Below, in pieces: positions 11,100 through 22,777 of a DNA stretch of 64,000 nucleotides. A program made the position numbers and the translations under genes. The stretch is taken from contig JASWJB010000087.1 of NCBI GenBank assembly GCA_032433595.1, positions 62,001 through 126,000 on the forward strand. Reading direction: 5' to 3'. This DNA comes from Conoideocrella luteorostrata (lineage: Eukaryota; Ascomycota; Sordariomycetes; Hypocreales; Clavicipitaceae). Under the pieces are notes generated by a model. It was not told the DNA's origin and made no database searches. It saw nothing but the letters and a program-made list of their open reading frames with translations. Position 1 is the stretch's first letter. The number at the start of each line of letters is the position of its first letter.

Positions 11100-12764
11100 G
11101 TTTGAGATTGCCGAGACGAGGTGGTATTGTTTGAGTGAAGACGGAATTCTATGACTTAGGACAACGTGGCAGAGATTTTACTTCGAGACGCGACATAAAC
11201 GAGCGAGGTCATGAGCAATTATGCCTGTGGTGGGAGTTCGGCGATGAGCGCGATGCCATATATCGGAGCCGCAGCTTCTTCTCGTACAATGAATCGACTA
11301 ACTAACTAGCTAACTAACTAGCTAACCAACTCCTTACGTCAGGGCAGTCAGGGTAGTCAGAGGGCAGTGGATTGCTCCAGGAAGTCCCGCACTCGCCGTG
11401 GACCAAGCGGCAGTCAATGGATTGCGCCCTGTAGGTACTGCGGCCCAGCCCTGACTAGGTCTGGACTCTGCAGCACGACCCCGCTCATGCGCAGCTCCAT
11501 TCCCGATCTAGTGGCTGGGGGGGGAGGCCCAAATATGGCACAAGTAGTGCGGATTGCGACATCCAGGCCCGTTGCTGCGATTCGACACATTCAGCCTGTT
11601 ATCGTACCAATAGACCGCAGGCGCCTTGTGCATCATCGGGCGGAGAGGGGTCGTTTTGTGATGGTGGTTGACTGTTGAGTTTCTGCCCGCGGGTGTTTGG
11701 GAAGTACAATCGAGTGACGTGCGCTGGCGATGAGTCGGCCAATGGCTCGGCCGTCTTGATACCTGAGGAGTTGATTGATTCATCCTCTTTTCCTTGTCCG
11801 ACACAAATGCACCGATATCTAGTTACTCCTTACTTGACACATCGTACCGTGCTTCGCCCGCCATGAATCGACTGGTCATCTGGCAAGGGTCAAGAGCCCA
11901 AGCATCAAAACCTTGCGCATCAACATGTCTGCAAAATCGCCAACTTGTTGGCAACCAACCAACCAACCAACCAACAAAGGTAGCATCGGGAGCCGCGTCA
12001 ACCGAGCCCCCCATGGCCCCGTCCGTCACCGTGGTCAACCACCCCCCTCCCCCATCGCTAGAGCTCCAAGATCCACATGCTGGCTGGCTCCATTGATACA
12101 GAAACCAGCGGCATTGAAACTGCTGTACTAGCATGTACAATGCTTGTCTGCATCCGGTACCTCCATGTGTTTCGAGTTCCCCGTGCTGTCTTGGGTTTTT
12201 GCTGTTTCGGTCGGACTTGGCTCGGTAAGTGACATTCGGCCTGAACACAGAACAGGGCACTGCCGAAATGTTTACACGAGCCACGCCAAGGTTTCTGTCA
12301 ACTACTCGCCCATTATTCTGGAGGCCGACCCCGGTTGGGCGAATACGTGAACGAGATGGTATGGGTGAGTAGGTAGTTACTCGGTATTGTTCCGCCAATT
12401 GCTTGCCCGCGTTGGTTGAGGTGCGGGAGACCCTTTGCTGTACTCGACTGGGCCACATCGATAAATTTGCCATGGGGTTTGGGCTTGGACTAGTGCGCTT
12501 TATAACTGTGGTGTCTCCATGACGCATTCATGTTACAAGATTGCCTTTCCTACCGTACCCTCTCTTCTTGATTCTTCTGCTCTTCTCCTCTTCTCGTCGC
12601 TACTTTCCTCTTTCTCATTCCTGTTTCTGGTCTGAGTGAAGCTCTCGACGTTCCCATTCTATACTGCTTACAACCCACGAACCCTCCCACTTACACTGAA
12701 TCCCATTCATCACCGTCTGGCACATATTTATTCCGGCATTGCTCATTCTGGCGCAATTTTCAAA
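11100..12764. promoter_or_regulatory. long divergent upstream region of DUF1275 and oxalate decarboxylase genes
   Basis: No gene is supported over 1.66 kb. It holds simple repeats (CTAA units at about 11297-11330 and CCAA units at about 11952-11975) and a strongly pyrimidine-rich tract at about 12540-12630. Such tracts often precede transcription starts of well-expressed fungal genes. Its placement fits the oxalate decarboxylase promoter or 5' leader. Confidence 0.5.
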
Positions 12765-14311
12765 ATGAAGCTCGCTACAGCTCAATTGCTCCTCGCCGGA
12801 GCTTTGACGGAGCTCTGCTCTGCTCTCCCTCACTACGACTCACCACAGCAGCGTCTCGCCAAAGGTCTCGAGCTCGCAGGCAAATACGCCAATCACGAGC
12901 CGTACACGCCCGGCAACCGTGATCCTTACGATCGTGCCATTGATCCTGTTCGGGAGCATCTTGATCCGCGACCTTGGCGCAATGGGAAAGGTGCTTCTGT
13001 GCTCGGCCCGTACAATCGTGATCGATCGCGTCAGAGCCCCGATTTGATCCGGCCGCCCAGCACAGATCACGGTCAGATCCCCAATATGCGATGGAGCTAT
13101 ACGGACTCTCATGTCAGAATTGAGGTGCGCAGGTATCTCCTGATTTTTTCTTCTCTCTATTTGTATTGGGCTGCGATCTGCTCCGTGCCATGCCGTATCA
13201 CGTCAAAAGTTGACTTTTGCTAACAATGACGTAGGAAGGTGGTTGGACCAGACAAACGACCATCCGCGAGCTCCCCACCAGCATTGAACTGGCTGGGGTT
13301 AACATGCGCCTTGACACTGGCGTTATACGTGAACTCCACTGGCACAAGGAGGCTGAGTGGGCGTATGTGCTTGAAGGCGAAGTCCGCGTTACGGCTCTTG
13401 ATTATGAAGGCGGCAACTTTATCGACGACTTGAAGAAGGGCGATCTGTGGTACTTCCCCAGCGGTGTCCCACACTCGCTGCAGGGCCTGGGTGAGAATGG
13501 CACCGAGTTTTTGCTCATCTTTGACGACGGCCGGTTTTCGGAGGAGTCTACTTTTATTCTGACTGACTGGCTGGGTAAGATATCAACCTATTTGTCTGCC
13601 CGCTCTTCAGTCCAACGCAGCTAACAGAATGCAGCCCATACTCCCAAGTCCGTTGTTGCCAAGAACTTCAAACTCGCTCCGGAAGTGTTTGCCCACCTCC
13701 CCGCTGGCGAGAAATACATCTTCCAGGGCTCAAACCCTGGGCCTATCGCGGACGAACGTCCCACCGGAAAGCACGTCAAGAAGTCCAAGTATCAATTCAC
13801 CCACAAGATGCTTGACCAAGAACCCAAGGAGACATCGGGCGGGCTTGTCCGCATCACAGACTCGACCAACTTTCCCATCTCAAAGACGGTGGCTGCTGCT
13901 CACGTCATCATCGAGCCTGGGGCCATTCGCGAAATGCATTGGCACCCGATGGCGGATGAGTGGTCGTTCTTTATTCGCGGACGCGCTAGAGTAACCATCT
14001 TTGCTGCAGAGGGCAACGCGCGAACTTTCGACTATTTCCCCGGAGATGTCGGTATCGTTCCCAAGAACATGGGTCACTTTGTGGAGAACATTGGCGACGA
14101 ACCAGTGGAGATGCTAGAAGTTTTTAGGTCGGACCAGTTTAGAGACTTTTCCTTGTTTCAGTGGATGGGGGAGACGCCACAGAGACTGGTTGTTGACCAT
14201 TTGTTTGCTGGAGACGAAGAAAACGGCAAGAAATTCTGGAACACGGTCAAAGACGCTAAGAAGGACGAAGTCAAACAGGCCGGCATTGTTGAAAATGAAG
14301 ATGAACTATAG
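12765..14311 (+). CDS. secreted bicupin oxalate decarboxylase
   Basis: Three exons (12765-13124, 13235-13574, 13635-14311) with introns of 110 and 60 nt encode 458 residues. The ATG at 12765 was chosen over an in-frame upstream one because it opens onto a clear signal peptide ([20 protein letters not shown]). Both cupin domains keep metal ligands: LHWHKEAEW with a later His in PSGVPHS, and [10 protein letters not shown] with a later His in KNMGHF. The flexible lid loop of the first domain reads FSEESTF, close to the SENST lid of bacterial decarboxylase and carrying its catalytic Glu, so decarboxylase activity is more likely than oxidase. The enzyme would convert oxalate to formate and CO2 outside the cell or in the wall, buffering acid. 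The stretch preceding the first cupin is an ordinary fungal N-terminal extension. Confidence 0.93.
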
Positions 14312-17300
14312 ATTGTAACGGCTCAGGAGAAAACAGCTACTTGGAGGCGCCTAGCATTTCATTTTCACGGGATTGAATGAAGAGGATACCGAATAGTCTC
14401 TACAAAATAGTACATGTAAATATAAGACTGAATTGAATATTACACCATCTTTCAGAATACTTTCTTCAACGCCACAAGAGGAGCAAAAATAAAGTCCTTG
14501 CAGGCTTCCGGAAAGAAAGAAGCGCAAAACCAAAAATCTCTCCCCAACACTGACACAACAGCTGGTCACATGGGCACAACTACCTCGAACCAGCGGAGAA
14601 GCCGGCAGCATGAAGTGGGATCCGTCGGGACTCAAAATAGGACCCGGGCGTCGACGTGGCTGACGGGCAACAGATGCGAATAGACACAAAAAGTGATATG
14701 ATGGCGCAGCAACGGAGTTGAGTCGGCATGTTTGGACTGCGTAATGAGAGTTGGTTGGTGTGCATGAACATGATGGAACTGTTGGCAAGTATTAGCCCAA
14801 GATAAGTATTTGCCCGACGTGTGACCAGCCAGTCAATACGAAGACCAGACACAAGCTTGTGTAAAGCCTTGGTTATTTGTAGAGCACAGGGCTATAACCA
14901 ACCAAACACGGTAGGTGTACTTCGGACGTACATCGGCAATGTCTTCTAGACTTTTAATCATGAGGGAGTTCATCACGCTAATAAAATCGACTCAGCAATT
15001 GACCCGTGCGGCACCATGACCACGCTGTTGAGTATACAATAAGCATGAACAACCTTGGCAACAAACACGCAGCCGGGGAGGGAGGGTGTGATCGACCACC
15101 CCCGCCTGAGCTGACGCCCGCGTTCTTGGGGGCCACCTTGAAAAAGCCAATATATCACGGCGAAGTTCAATGGCTTGAGTCTGGACGACTAATCAATGAG
15201 GCATGCCGACGACCAAGCTGCATGACTCTGCGGTTGTCCTCTGTAACTAGCAAACTAGCTTACTCAGTACCATACAGGGCAGCGCTGTATGCAGGGGTTT
15301 TCATAACAATTTACCTGAGACGAGCGTCGACCAACACAACGCGGGCTTCAGGCTTCCCGCTCCATCGACAGGCAATAGCCACAGAAGGTACAATACCATA
15401 CTGTACAATGCCGGATTTATTCTTCTTGGCCAAGTGGGACAATTGGATGGACGTTGGATGCGCCTGCCTCGAGGTGACGTTTCGGCAGGGCAGAGGCCGT
15501 ACGTAGGCGGAGACGAATGCGGAATGCCACGCAGCTGGGGTACATCGCAATGCAATGGCAGGTCTGGGCAACGGCCCTTTGCTTGGCAGCGACGCAATAT
15601 TTCCAGACCCGCAAAGTATTATATCTCCGAATGGGCACTACTGTACGAAGTAACTAACGAGTAAATACGGAGCTAGTCAGCGAAGTGCTGACGCCTTCTA
15701 CGCTGTACGGCGTAAGAGTAGTTACTTGTGGCAAAGACCGGAAGAAATGGTTTACGAGGACCTCGACGGGCCAGCATCGCTCTTCGCATCATACAAAGCT
15801 ATCATTTGTTGCTGCTGTACATTACGCGTTAGTGCTTGATTGTTCTTGACTGTGCCGTACCGTCAGATGCTGCTGCAGTAAATAACACGCCCGGGTAGAT
15901 GAACCCTGACGCTCTATAGCATTACATTGCATGTACATGTACATGTGCGTCTGCGTCTGCGTCTACGTCGACTCTATCTACAGGTTGAAGTCGCCGATCG
16001 CAAGTGCAGTCGACGGGTGCACTTGCCCCAAATGCACCCTCGGCAAAAGACCACAGCTACACAGACCCCCTCCTTTTGATGACGCGGACAAGGCAACAAT
16101 TGTTTTCTCATCGAGCACATCGTCAACCAACAAATCTCGAAAGTCGGCATTCGTCCCTGTCGACCCCTGTCTTCCCTTCTTTGGATTGTAGGAAGGAGGC
16201 ACCTGATTCCTGGAAACACTCACTGCCGTACCGTCCTGTCCTACAGTGCCACGTGAGTGCGAAACAGGACACTCCGTACAACCAGCAAAGTCCAAGCCTC
16301 AAACTACATGCATGGCGTCGATACGGTATCGCACGGTAGAGCACGGAGACCTCGGTGGGACTCTTCTGTCCACTTCGCCAGGCCTGGCTAGCAAATCTGG
16401 CCGTCGACCTTGGGTTGCTTGGCGCTGGGCCTTGCAACCACGATCCAATCACATCCCCACAGTATCTTGCCCGTCACACCGACTCAGAGTTAGAGAGCTA
16501 AGAAGCGTTGCATTGCTGTAACCAGCTCCTTGGGTTTGCGTTTTGGGCTGTTTTTACCGGATCGGACGGCACCCGACGTAATGATACGCTCTGATGATCA
16601 CTTTTGGCTTGTCCGTGCTGCTCCACCGTTGCGTCGCCGACAGAGGAAGAAAAGCTTCATCTGTGAAGAAGTTCAATTTAACCAGATTGTGTAAAACAGC
16701 ACAAATCATGGCGCTGAAAATGAACTACTTAGCACATAAGGTATGGAGTGGCGGGTTCTAGACCTGTTGGTTAGACATTATCTCCCGCATTGTGGCGTTC
16801 TGGCCGATCGAACCATTCATCGGTTACGGCGCCATAACCTGGGGAAAAACTGACTAGAGCCAACCATCCAACATTCTTCTCTTCCCTGGGCGTTTTTGTT
16901 TTTGACTTGGTATCAATACTTTTCTGGTACTCTAAGTATTTACAGCAAAGTCTTGTATTTTCTTGTAGGTCGGTGTAACCGTCAGCTGCCCGGCTTGCTT
17001 CCTTGGGTAAAGCCCCTTTCGTTATTCGATCTAGTCGCCTGGCCTGCTTTGCTTTTATTTGCTCTTTCTTTGCTCCCCTGATGGAAGCCTGCAAAAGTAC
17101 CATTTCTTGCCACCGTTGTCCACAGCGTTTTAGTCTTGGTAACATTCGGTCAGGGTAGACATACGAGTTCGGCGCGGCCTCGGGAACGCAGAAAGCCATT
17201 CGTGTCTTCCCCCCAGGGTGTACAGCTATTGAAGGAGACGCTACCGCGTATGAGCATTTGGCAGCAGAAAAGTGCATTGTTCAGAACTGTGCAGTGTCTT

Positions 17301-18155
17301 GGAAGCTTGCCGGAGATAAACGAATCAAGACACTCCCGGATACATGGCACGGACTATGTTCCACTCTGCCCTTATCGACTGTGAAACATATATGCATTAA
17401 ATGCATGATGAAGTAGAGCCCCTAGTGTTCGTCAGTACAATTCCTATCTCTAGAATAGAACCGTTGGGTCTCAGCGGTATCGTGAGGCGCCCGCGTAAGT
17501 AGCCGGATCATCCCATGTATGGACGGGTTCAACCCATGGGAAGTCAGCCCGCTGCCCGCCTTCACGTTGATAGTCAGGGAGGTGCCACGATTGTTTGTAC
17601 GTCACTCACACCCTTGTTCTTCTTTTGTCTCTCGCCGTTGGGCTGGTCATCCCTACCCCGCGGCAAGATGATACATGTTGCTCTCGGATGTTTCGCTCAT
17701 GGCGTTGCCCGTTGGCAGTCCTAGTGGAAGGCGAAGGCACACCAACTCGTGTGTCAGTTTCCAGTCCAAGTTAAAAGGTCTGCTGCGAGTGAGGACTAAG
17801 TTTAGCATATAGTAAATGTACGAAATCACTCCGTTTATGCAAGTAAGCCTGTTCAGGTTGAGGCGTTGCCGCCACCCCCCTCTTGTTTTCGACTTGTAAA
17901 TTTCGTGGAGGTGGCGATGACACTCATATATATCTCTTCATTCCTCAGATGCAATAGCCGTTTCTTTTGAGGAGACGTGCAGTAAATTTTCCTGGCTTCT
18001 TATCTTTTACGGTTGACCCAACACCGAGAGATTACCGGCTTTCTTATTTATGAGGTGCACGGCTTCCTTCTGAACTTGCCGAGTAACCTCCGCAGCTTGC
18101 CTACTATCAATTCCGGCTTCTTCCTGCGTCCAAGACACTGTTCGGGAAGTGCAAC
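14312..18155. other. 3.8 kb without a recognisable gene
   Basis: Between the oxalate decarboxylase and the sulfate transporter, both on the plus strand. The open frames here are short, overlap on both strands and match no family I recognise. The base composition is ordinary and not AT-rich. It may hold a long leader or a non-coding transcript for the transporter; nothing in the sequence proves this. Confidence 0.5.
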
Positions 18156-20451
18156 ATGGAGCGGCTATCTAGGATGAAGCAAAACATAGCTTCTGCTTTC
18201 CGGGATGACCCGAACATCAACAGAGTCCGAAGCTGGGCTGGTCCAATTTCGAGGCGTATCCCTTCTGCAACGGCTGAGTATCTCGCGGAGAAACTTCCCG
18301 TTGCTCAGTGGCTGCCGCACTATGACTACAGATGGATCGTGCAGGATACCATTGCAGGCATCACGGTGGGCGTGATGCTTATTCCGCAGGGTGAGTGCGC
18401 TGCCAACCTGCATTGTACTTTGTCAAAACGACCCAACGGCCTTGCTGACAGTCGCGTTGAACACACAGGTCTCGCTTATGCAAAGATAGCGAACATTAGC
18501 ATTGTGAATGGCCTTTATAGCAGTTTCTTTCCGCCGGCCTTGTACTTCTTCCTGGGGACTTCAAAGGGTACGTTGTGATAATATGTATTGCTCAGAGAAG
18601 CAGAAGAGAGGCTCACTTGCTAACTATCTATCTATCTTTTGGTAGAGCTCTCCGCTGGCCCGACATCTATATTGGGCCTTCTCACTGCCGAGGCAGTGGA
18701 AAGCCTCTCTGAGGAGGGGTACAGAGCGACCGAGATCGCATCTGCGGTTGCCTTCATGGTCGGGATTTACGCCCTAGCTATCGGTCTTCTGAAGCTGGGT
18801 TTTCTCTTGGATTTTGTCTCTGCGCCTGTTTTGACAGGCTGGATCTCGGCTGTTGCTATTGTCATCGGCTTGGGTCAAGTGGGCTCGCTCGTCGGTTTGG
18901 ACACCCCTAGTGGTACAGCAGAGATCATCCGCGCGGTGCTGGGCCATCTGGGCCGTATACAGCCGCTTACTCTCTGCATTGGCTTCACAAGCATAGCTGT
19001 GCTGGTGTTTTTCGAACAAGTCGGCAAAAGATGGGGCAAGAAGAACAAGTACATCAAGTTTATGGCGACCAGTCGAGCCGTCATCGTTCTCGTCATCTTT
19101 ACTCTTATTTCGTATCTCTGCAACAGGAACAGGGGCAAGGATCTCCTTTGGGCCGTCACCAAGGTAGAAGCCAATGGGCTGCCGACCCCCAAGAACCACG
19201 ACTCCGAGCTCCTGCAGAAAGTTGTGGGCAAGTCGTTTGCACCGCTCATCGCCATGGCGGTTGAGCATCTGGGTGTTGGCAAGGCATTCGGCCTGAGGAA
19301 CAACTACAACATTGACAAGAGCCAGGAGCTCGTGTTCTTGGGAGTCAACAACATGGTCAATAGTCTGTTTGGGGCCATGAGCACTGGTGGTGCCATGTCT
19401 AGGACGGCTGTCAACTCGGACTGCAACGTGCGCAGTCCGGTCAATTTCCTGTTCACGTCGGGGTTTCTCATCTTGACGCTGTATAAGCTTGCGCCTGCGC
19501 TTTACTGGATTCCGAAAGCGACTCTTTCAGCAATTATCGTGAGTGCCTCTCCCCCCCTCCCTCCCAAAAAAAAAAAAAAAGCAGAGCAATATATGCATAC
19601 ATACAATACAGTTTTCCTTGTGAACAAACACTGATAATGCCTTCCAGATAATGGCAGTGGCGCATCTCGTTGCCCATCCTAGCCAATTCTACCGATTCTG
19701 GAAAATGTCCTTTATCGACTTCATCGGCTCCATGCTCGGGCTCTGGGTCACCCTTTTTACATCCACGGAAATCGGGCTCGCCACCGCCGTTGGCTTCAGC
19801 ATCGTCTATACCCTCCTGCGCCTCGCGTTCCCGCGCTGGATTGGCCTCTCGCACATAGAAACAGAGAATACCCACATCTCTGTACCTTCTCGGACACAGT
19901 CATCTACCAATGTTGACGTCCCCGTGGAGGCTTACCTCGTCCAATACACCGACGATATTTTGTTCCCCAACGCAGAGCGCGTCAAAGCATCTGTTATTCA
20001 GTCTGTCAAGGTCCACTTTGATCCGGCGTCTGACGCGGCTGTCAGCATAGACGAGAGCAAGCGCACCTGGAACCCCTCCACTAAGAAGCAAATCGTGAAA
20101 ATACGCAAGCGCCTGGGCATTACTGCTCTCAAGGGAGACGTGACACCGCTTCGGCGCATTGTGCTGGATTTCAGCCGTGTTTCATTCATTGACACTACGG
20201 GTGTGTTTTCTATTATTGAGCTGAAGATGGAGTTGAGGAGATATATCGGACAGGAACTTGAGTTTCGATTTGTCGGTATGGTAGACGCGGTCAAGGAACG
20301 CTTTGATCGGTCTGACTGGGCATTTGCTTCCCCTGGACAGCAGCGCGGCGAGGACGCCGATGTGCTGTACGCTTCTCTTGAGATGGCTTTGAATCATGAC
20401 GGGGGTGACGATAAGGAGGAACTGGTGAGAGAGAAGACGTTCGAGGTTTGA
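18156..20451 (+). CDS. SulP-family sulfate permease with C-terminal STAS domain
   Basis: Four exons (18156-18390, 18469-18567, 18646-19538, 19648-20451) with introns of 78, 78 and 109 nt give 676 residues. The first splice junction rebuilds the family signature IPQGLAYAKIAN. The next segments hold PALYFFLGTSKELSAGPTSI, then about ten further hydrophobic helices including VEHLGVGKAFGLRNNY and the STGGAMSRTAVN motif of the substrate site. The C-terminal ~200 residues form a STAS domain (RIVLDFSRVSFIDTTGV). Proteins of this type import sulfate across the plasma membrane. The length is below the ~800 residues of yeast Sul1/Sul2, so a second branch of the family or a different anion is possible. 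Intron 2 includes a TCTA repeat and intron 3 an A15 run. Confidence 0.93.
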
Positions 20452-22777
20452 GTCTCTTAGCTTTTGATGATATTACGAATTACGTGGTGCTGTTAGTTTT
20501 GGAGTATCTGACTATATTTTACTTTTGTATGTTCCTCGTCTCAAAAACTAGGGGTGCTATGTGTACGTATGTGTGTGTGTGTGTGTGAATAAGTCAAATC
20601 CTCCAGCTACGTAACGTCTTGTAGGAGAACGTCTCGATGGAACCTCATTCCGAGGGGGCACGGCAGATACCCAACTTTCACTCACCTCTCAACACAAGTA
20701 GGCCCATGAAATACATTCTGATAAGTGAACCAATGGGCTTGGATTTCCGCCACGGCTACTATTTCTGTTCCCCTCCCTGATTCCCCCGCTGTCAGGTCCT
20801 ATTTCATGCATTCCACGCAAGCCAAACCATTGGAACAGCCGCCTCTCATGGCTGTGGCTGTGACCACAAGTGGTGCCAGGATGTTCCAAACAAAAAGGCC
20901 TTTTATGACAGGTACAAAATCGGAAATAAATCGGTGTTCTCAGTTCACGCTATTTGCGGCATGGATGTGCGCCACGTCTCGCCAGTTGCATTATCTAGGG
21001 CATTGCGTATGGCATAGTTCAGCCCACGCCATGCTGACGCATACGGGTGTGATTAGCGTCCGGAGAGTTGACGCACAGGGGCAACGCCGGTCGAGGTATC
21101 AGTACTAACTACGTACGGGCTGCTGCTCAATCTCACTGGAAAGTTGGGAGCGGGCAACGCGCAATATATTCGTTGAAGTCTGACGGGCACGGGAAGAGAC
21201 CGGGGGGGTTAGGGGGCGTGTGAGGCACGGGCGAGGCGAGCATGTTGTGCTACAATTGGCATTCGGCTGACTAGCTACACGGCATTGCGGGGAATAGCAG
21301 CGGAATACCGTGTACATAGCGGTACGTATACTATATTTCTTGATTGGCGGCACAATGATTGAACTGTCCATCTCTAGTTACGGTTTCAGCGACGTTTGGG
21401 CGGGAATGGTAACAGCCCAATCCAACCTGACGTAACCAACTCCCCCTAACCCCCCCTGTCTGTCTTGCAGGATACCGTGCCGTGCCGTCTAGATATGGGT
21501 ATGTAGTGGCGGCGTAGCACGAGATCACTACCAACCGATAAATCTGGTTTGGGTAGACGCATGGTTGTACATGACGACGCTTCAGGCTTCAGACGAGCGT
21601 CACTCCGAGCAACTTCTACGACTTGGCATGTCGGTTGGGTGGTAACGTGCTGCCAATGGGACGGCGGTATATGAGCGCAGTGATCTCCCGCTTGTGGTCG
21701 ACCTGGACGGATGACGCACTGCTCTCTGTTAGTTACAAGTTATGGGTTGGTTAAGTAGTAGACGCGGGATGTGGCGAGACATATAGAAGAAACGGCGTGC
21801 AGACGACGGCCATCACGAGCATGAATCATTGCTCAGCGATGCAACGCCCCCGGGGAAGAGAGTCTCACCTAGCCTGATTGGGTGGACTGGCGTGACGGAA
21901 TCAGCGCCAATATGCGCAGACTCTATACTCGGAATGGCGGCTCTTGCACTTTGCTATATTCTAAGGGGGCTTCCTAGAGGGTTTGTACACGTGGAGCACG
22001 TGCCTAATTAGATGATGATCTCCCGATTTGGTAGCATAACACGTCAAATATATGTATGTGTGCCTGTGTAGTATATATATGTATATATATGCCCGCATAT
22101 ACATATAAGCCAGTTTCAATATCATTGCGCGTGAGCAGATGTATGCAGTGTTAGGGGTAAAGGCCAAGGCCATGAAACGGGTAGTAGTAGTCTTAAATTC
22201 TCGTTTCCACAGAGTTGAAATGAAATGTATACAAGTTGCCATAAACTCGCTGTATATGTATCCCAGTGAATCTGTACCGAAAAAAAAGAAGCATATCATG
22301 CACAGCATAACATCAAACACTCTGCCCATGTTCTACGCTCCTCCAACTCCCCCAGAGACATAACCTCAAGAACCAGACACAAGACAGCTCGACTTCCAAC
22401 AGTCTCAACTCTTCCGATTTCGGTCGACTCCCTCTTCCCCCCCAAACGCGTCATCTTCCAATTGAAGTAATATAGCATGAAAACAGCGAATAAATCGATG
22501 ATGAAAAACCGTGAGATACTTACTCCCGAAACGCCGATGTTACGATAACTCCCATCTTCCCATCGTGTGCCTAATACCATCCCCTTAAAGCACCTGCTTT
22601 GGGTTGCCGATTACCACTAAGCACAAAACGACCAATCCTTGTTTTGGCATCAAATTGCGGGTATCGTCGAAAAATTGATAAATTTGGTAGGCCTGGTGCA
22701 TGCTTTTTCTTCAGATTGGTGAAGTCGAAGAAGACTGCGGAAATCGCCCACTAAAACACTGCAGACTCCATCTGCAC
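20452..22777. other. intergenic, microsatellites only
   Basis: Between the convergent ends of the sulfate transporter and the kinase gene. It includes a GT repeat of about 17 nt (20571-20587), a TA-rich run near 22070-22110 and otherwise unremarkable sequence. No gene is supported. Confidence 0.5.

Noticed and set aside
15006..17277. Open frames of 100-168 codons between the oxalate decarboxylase and sulfate permease
   Set aside because: They overlap on both strands, have mixed composition and show no family motif or splice continuity.
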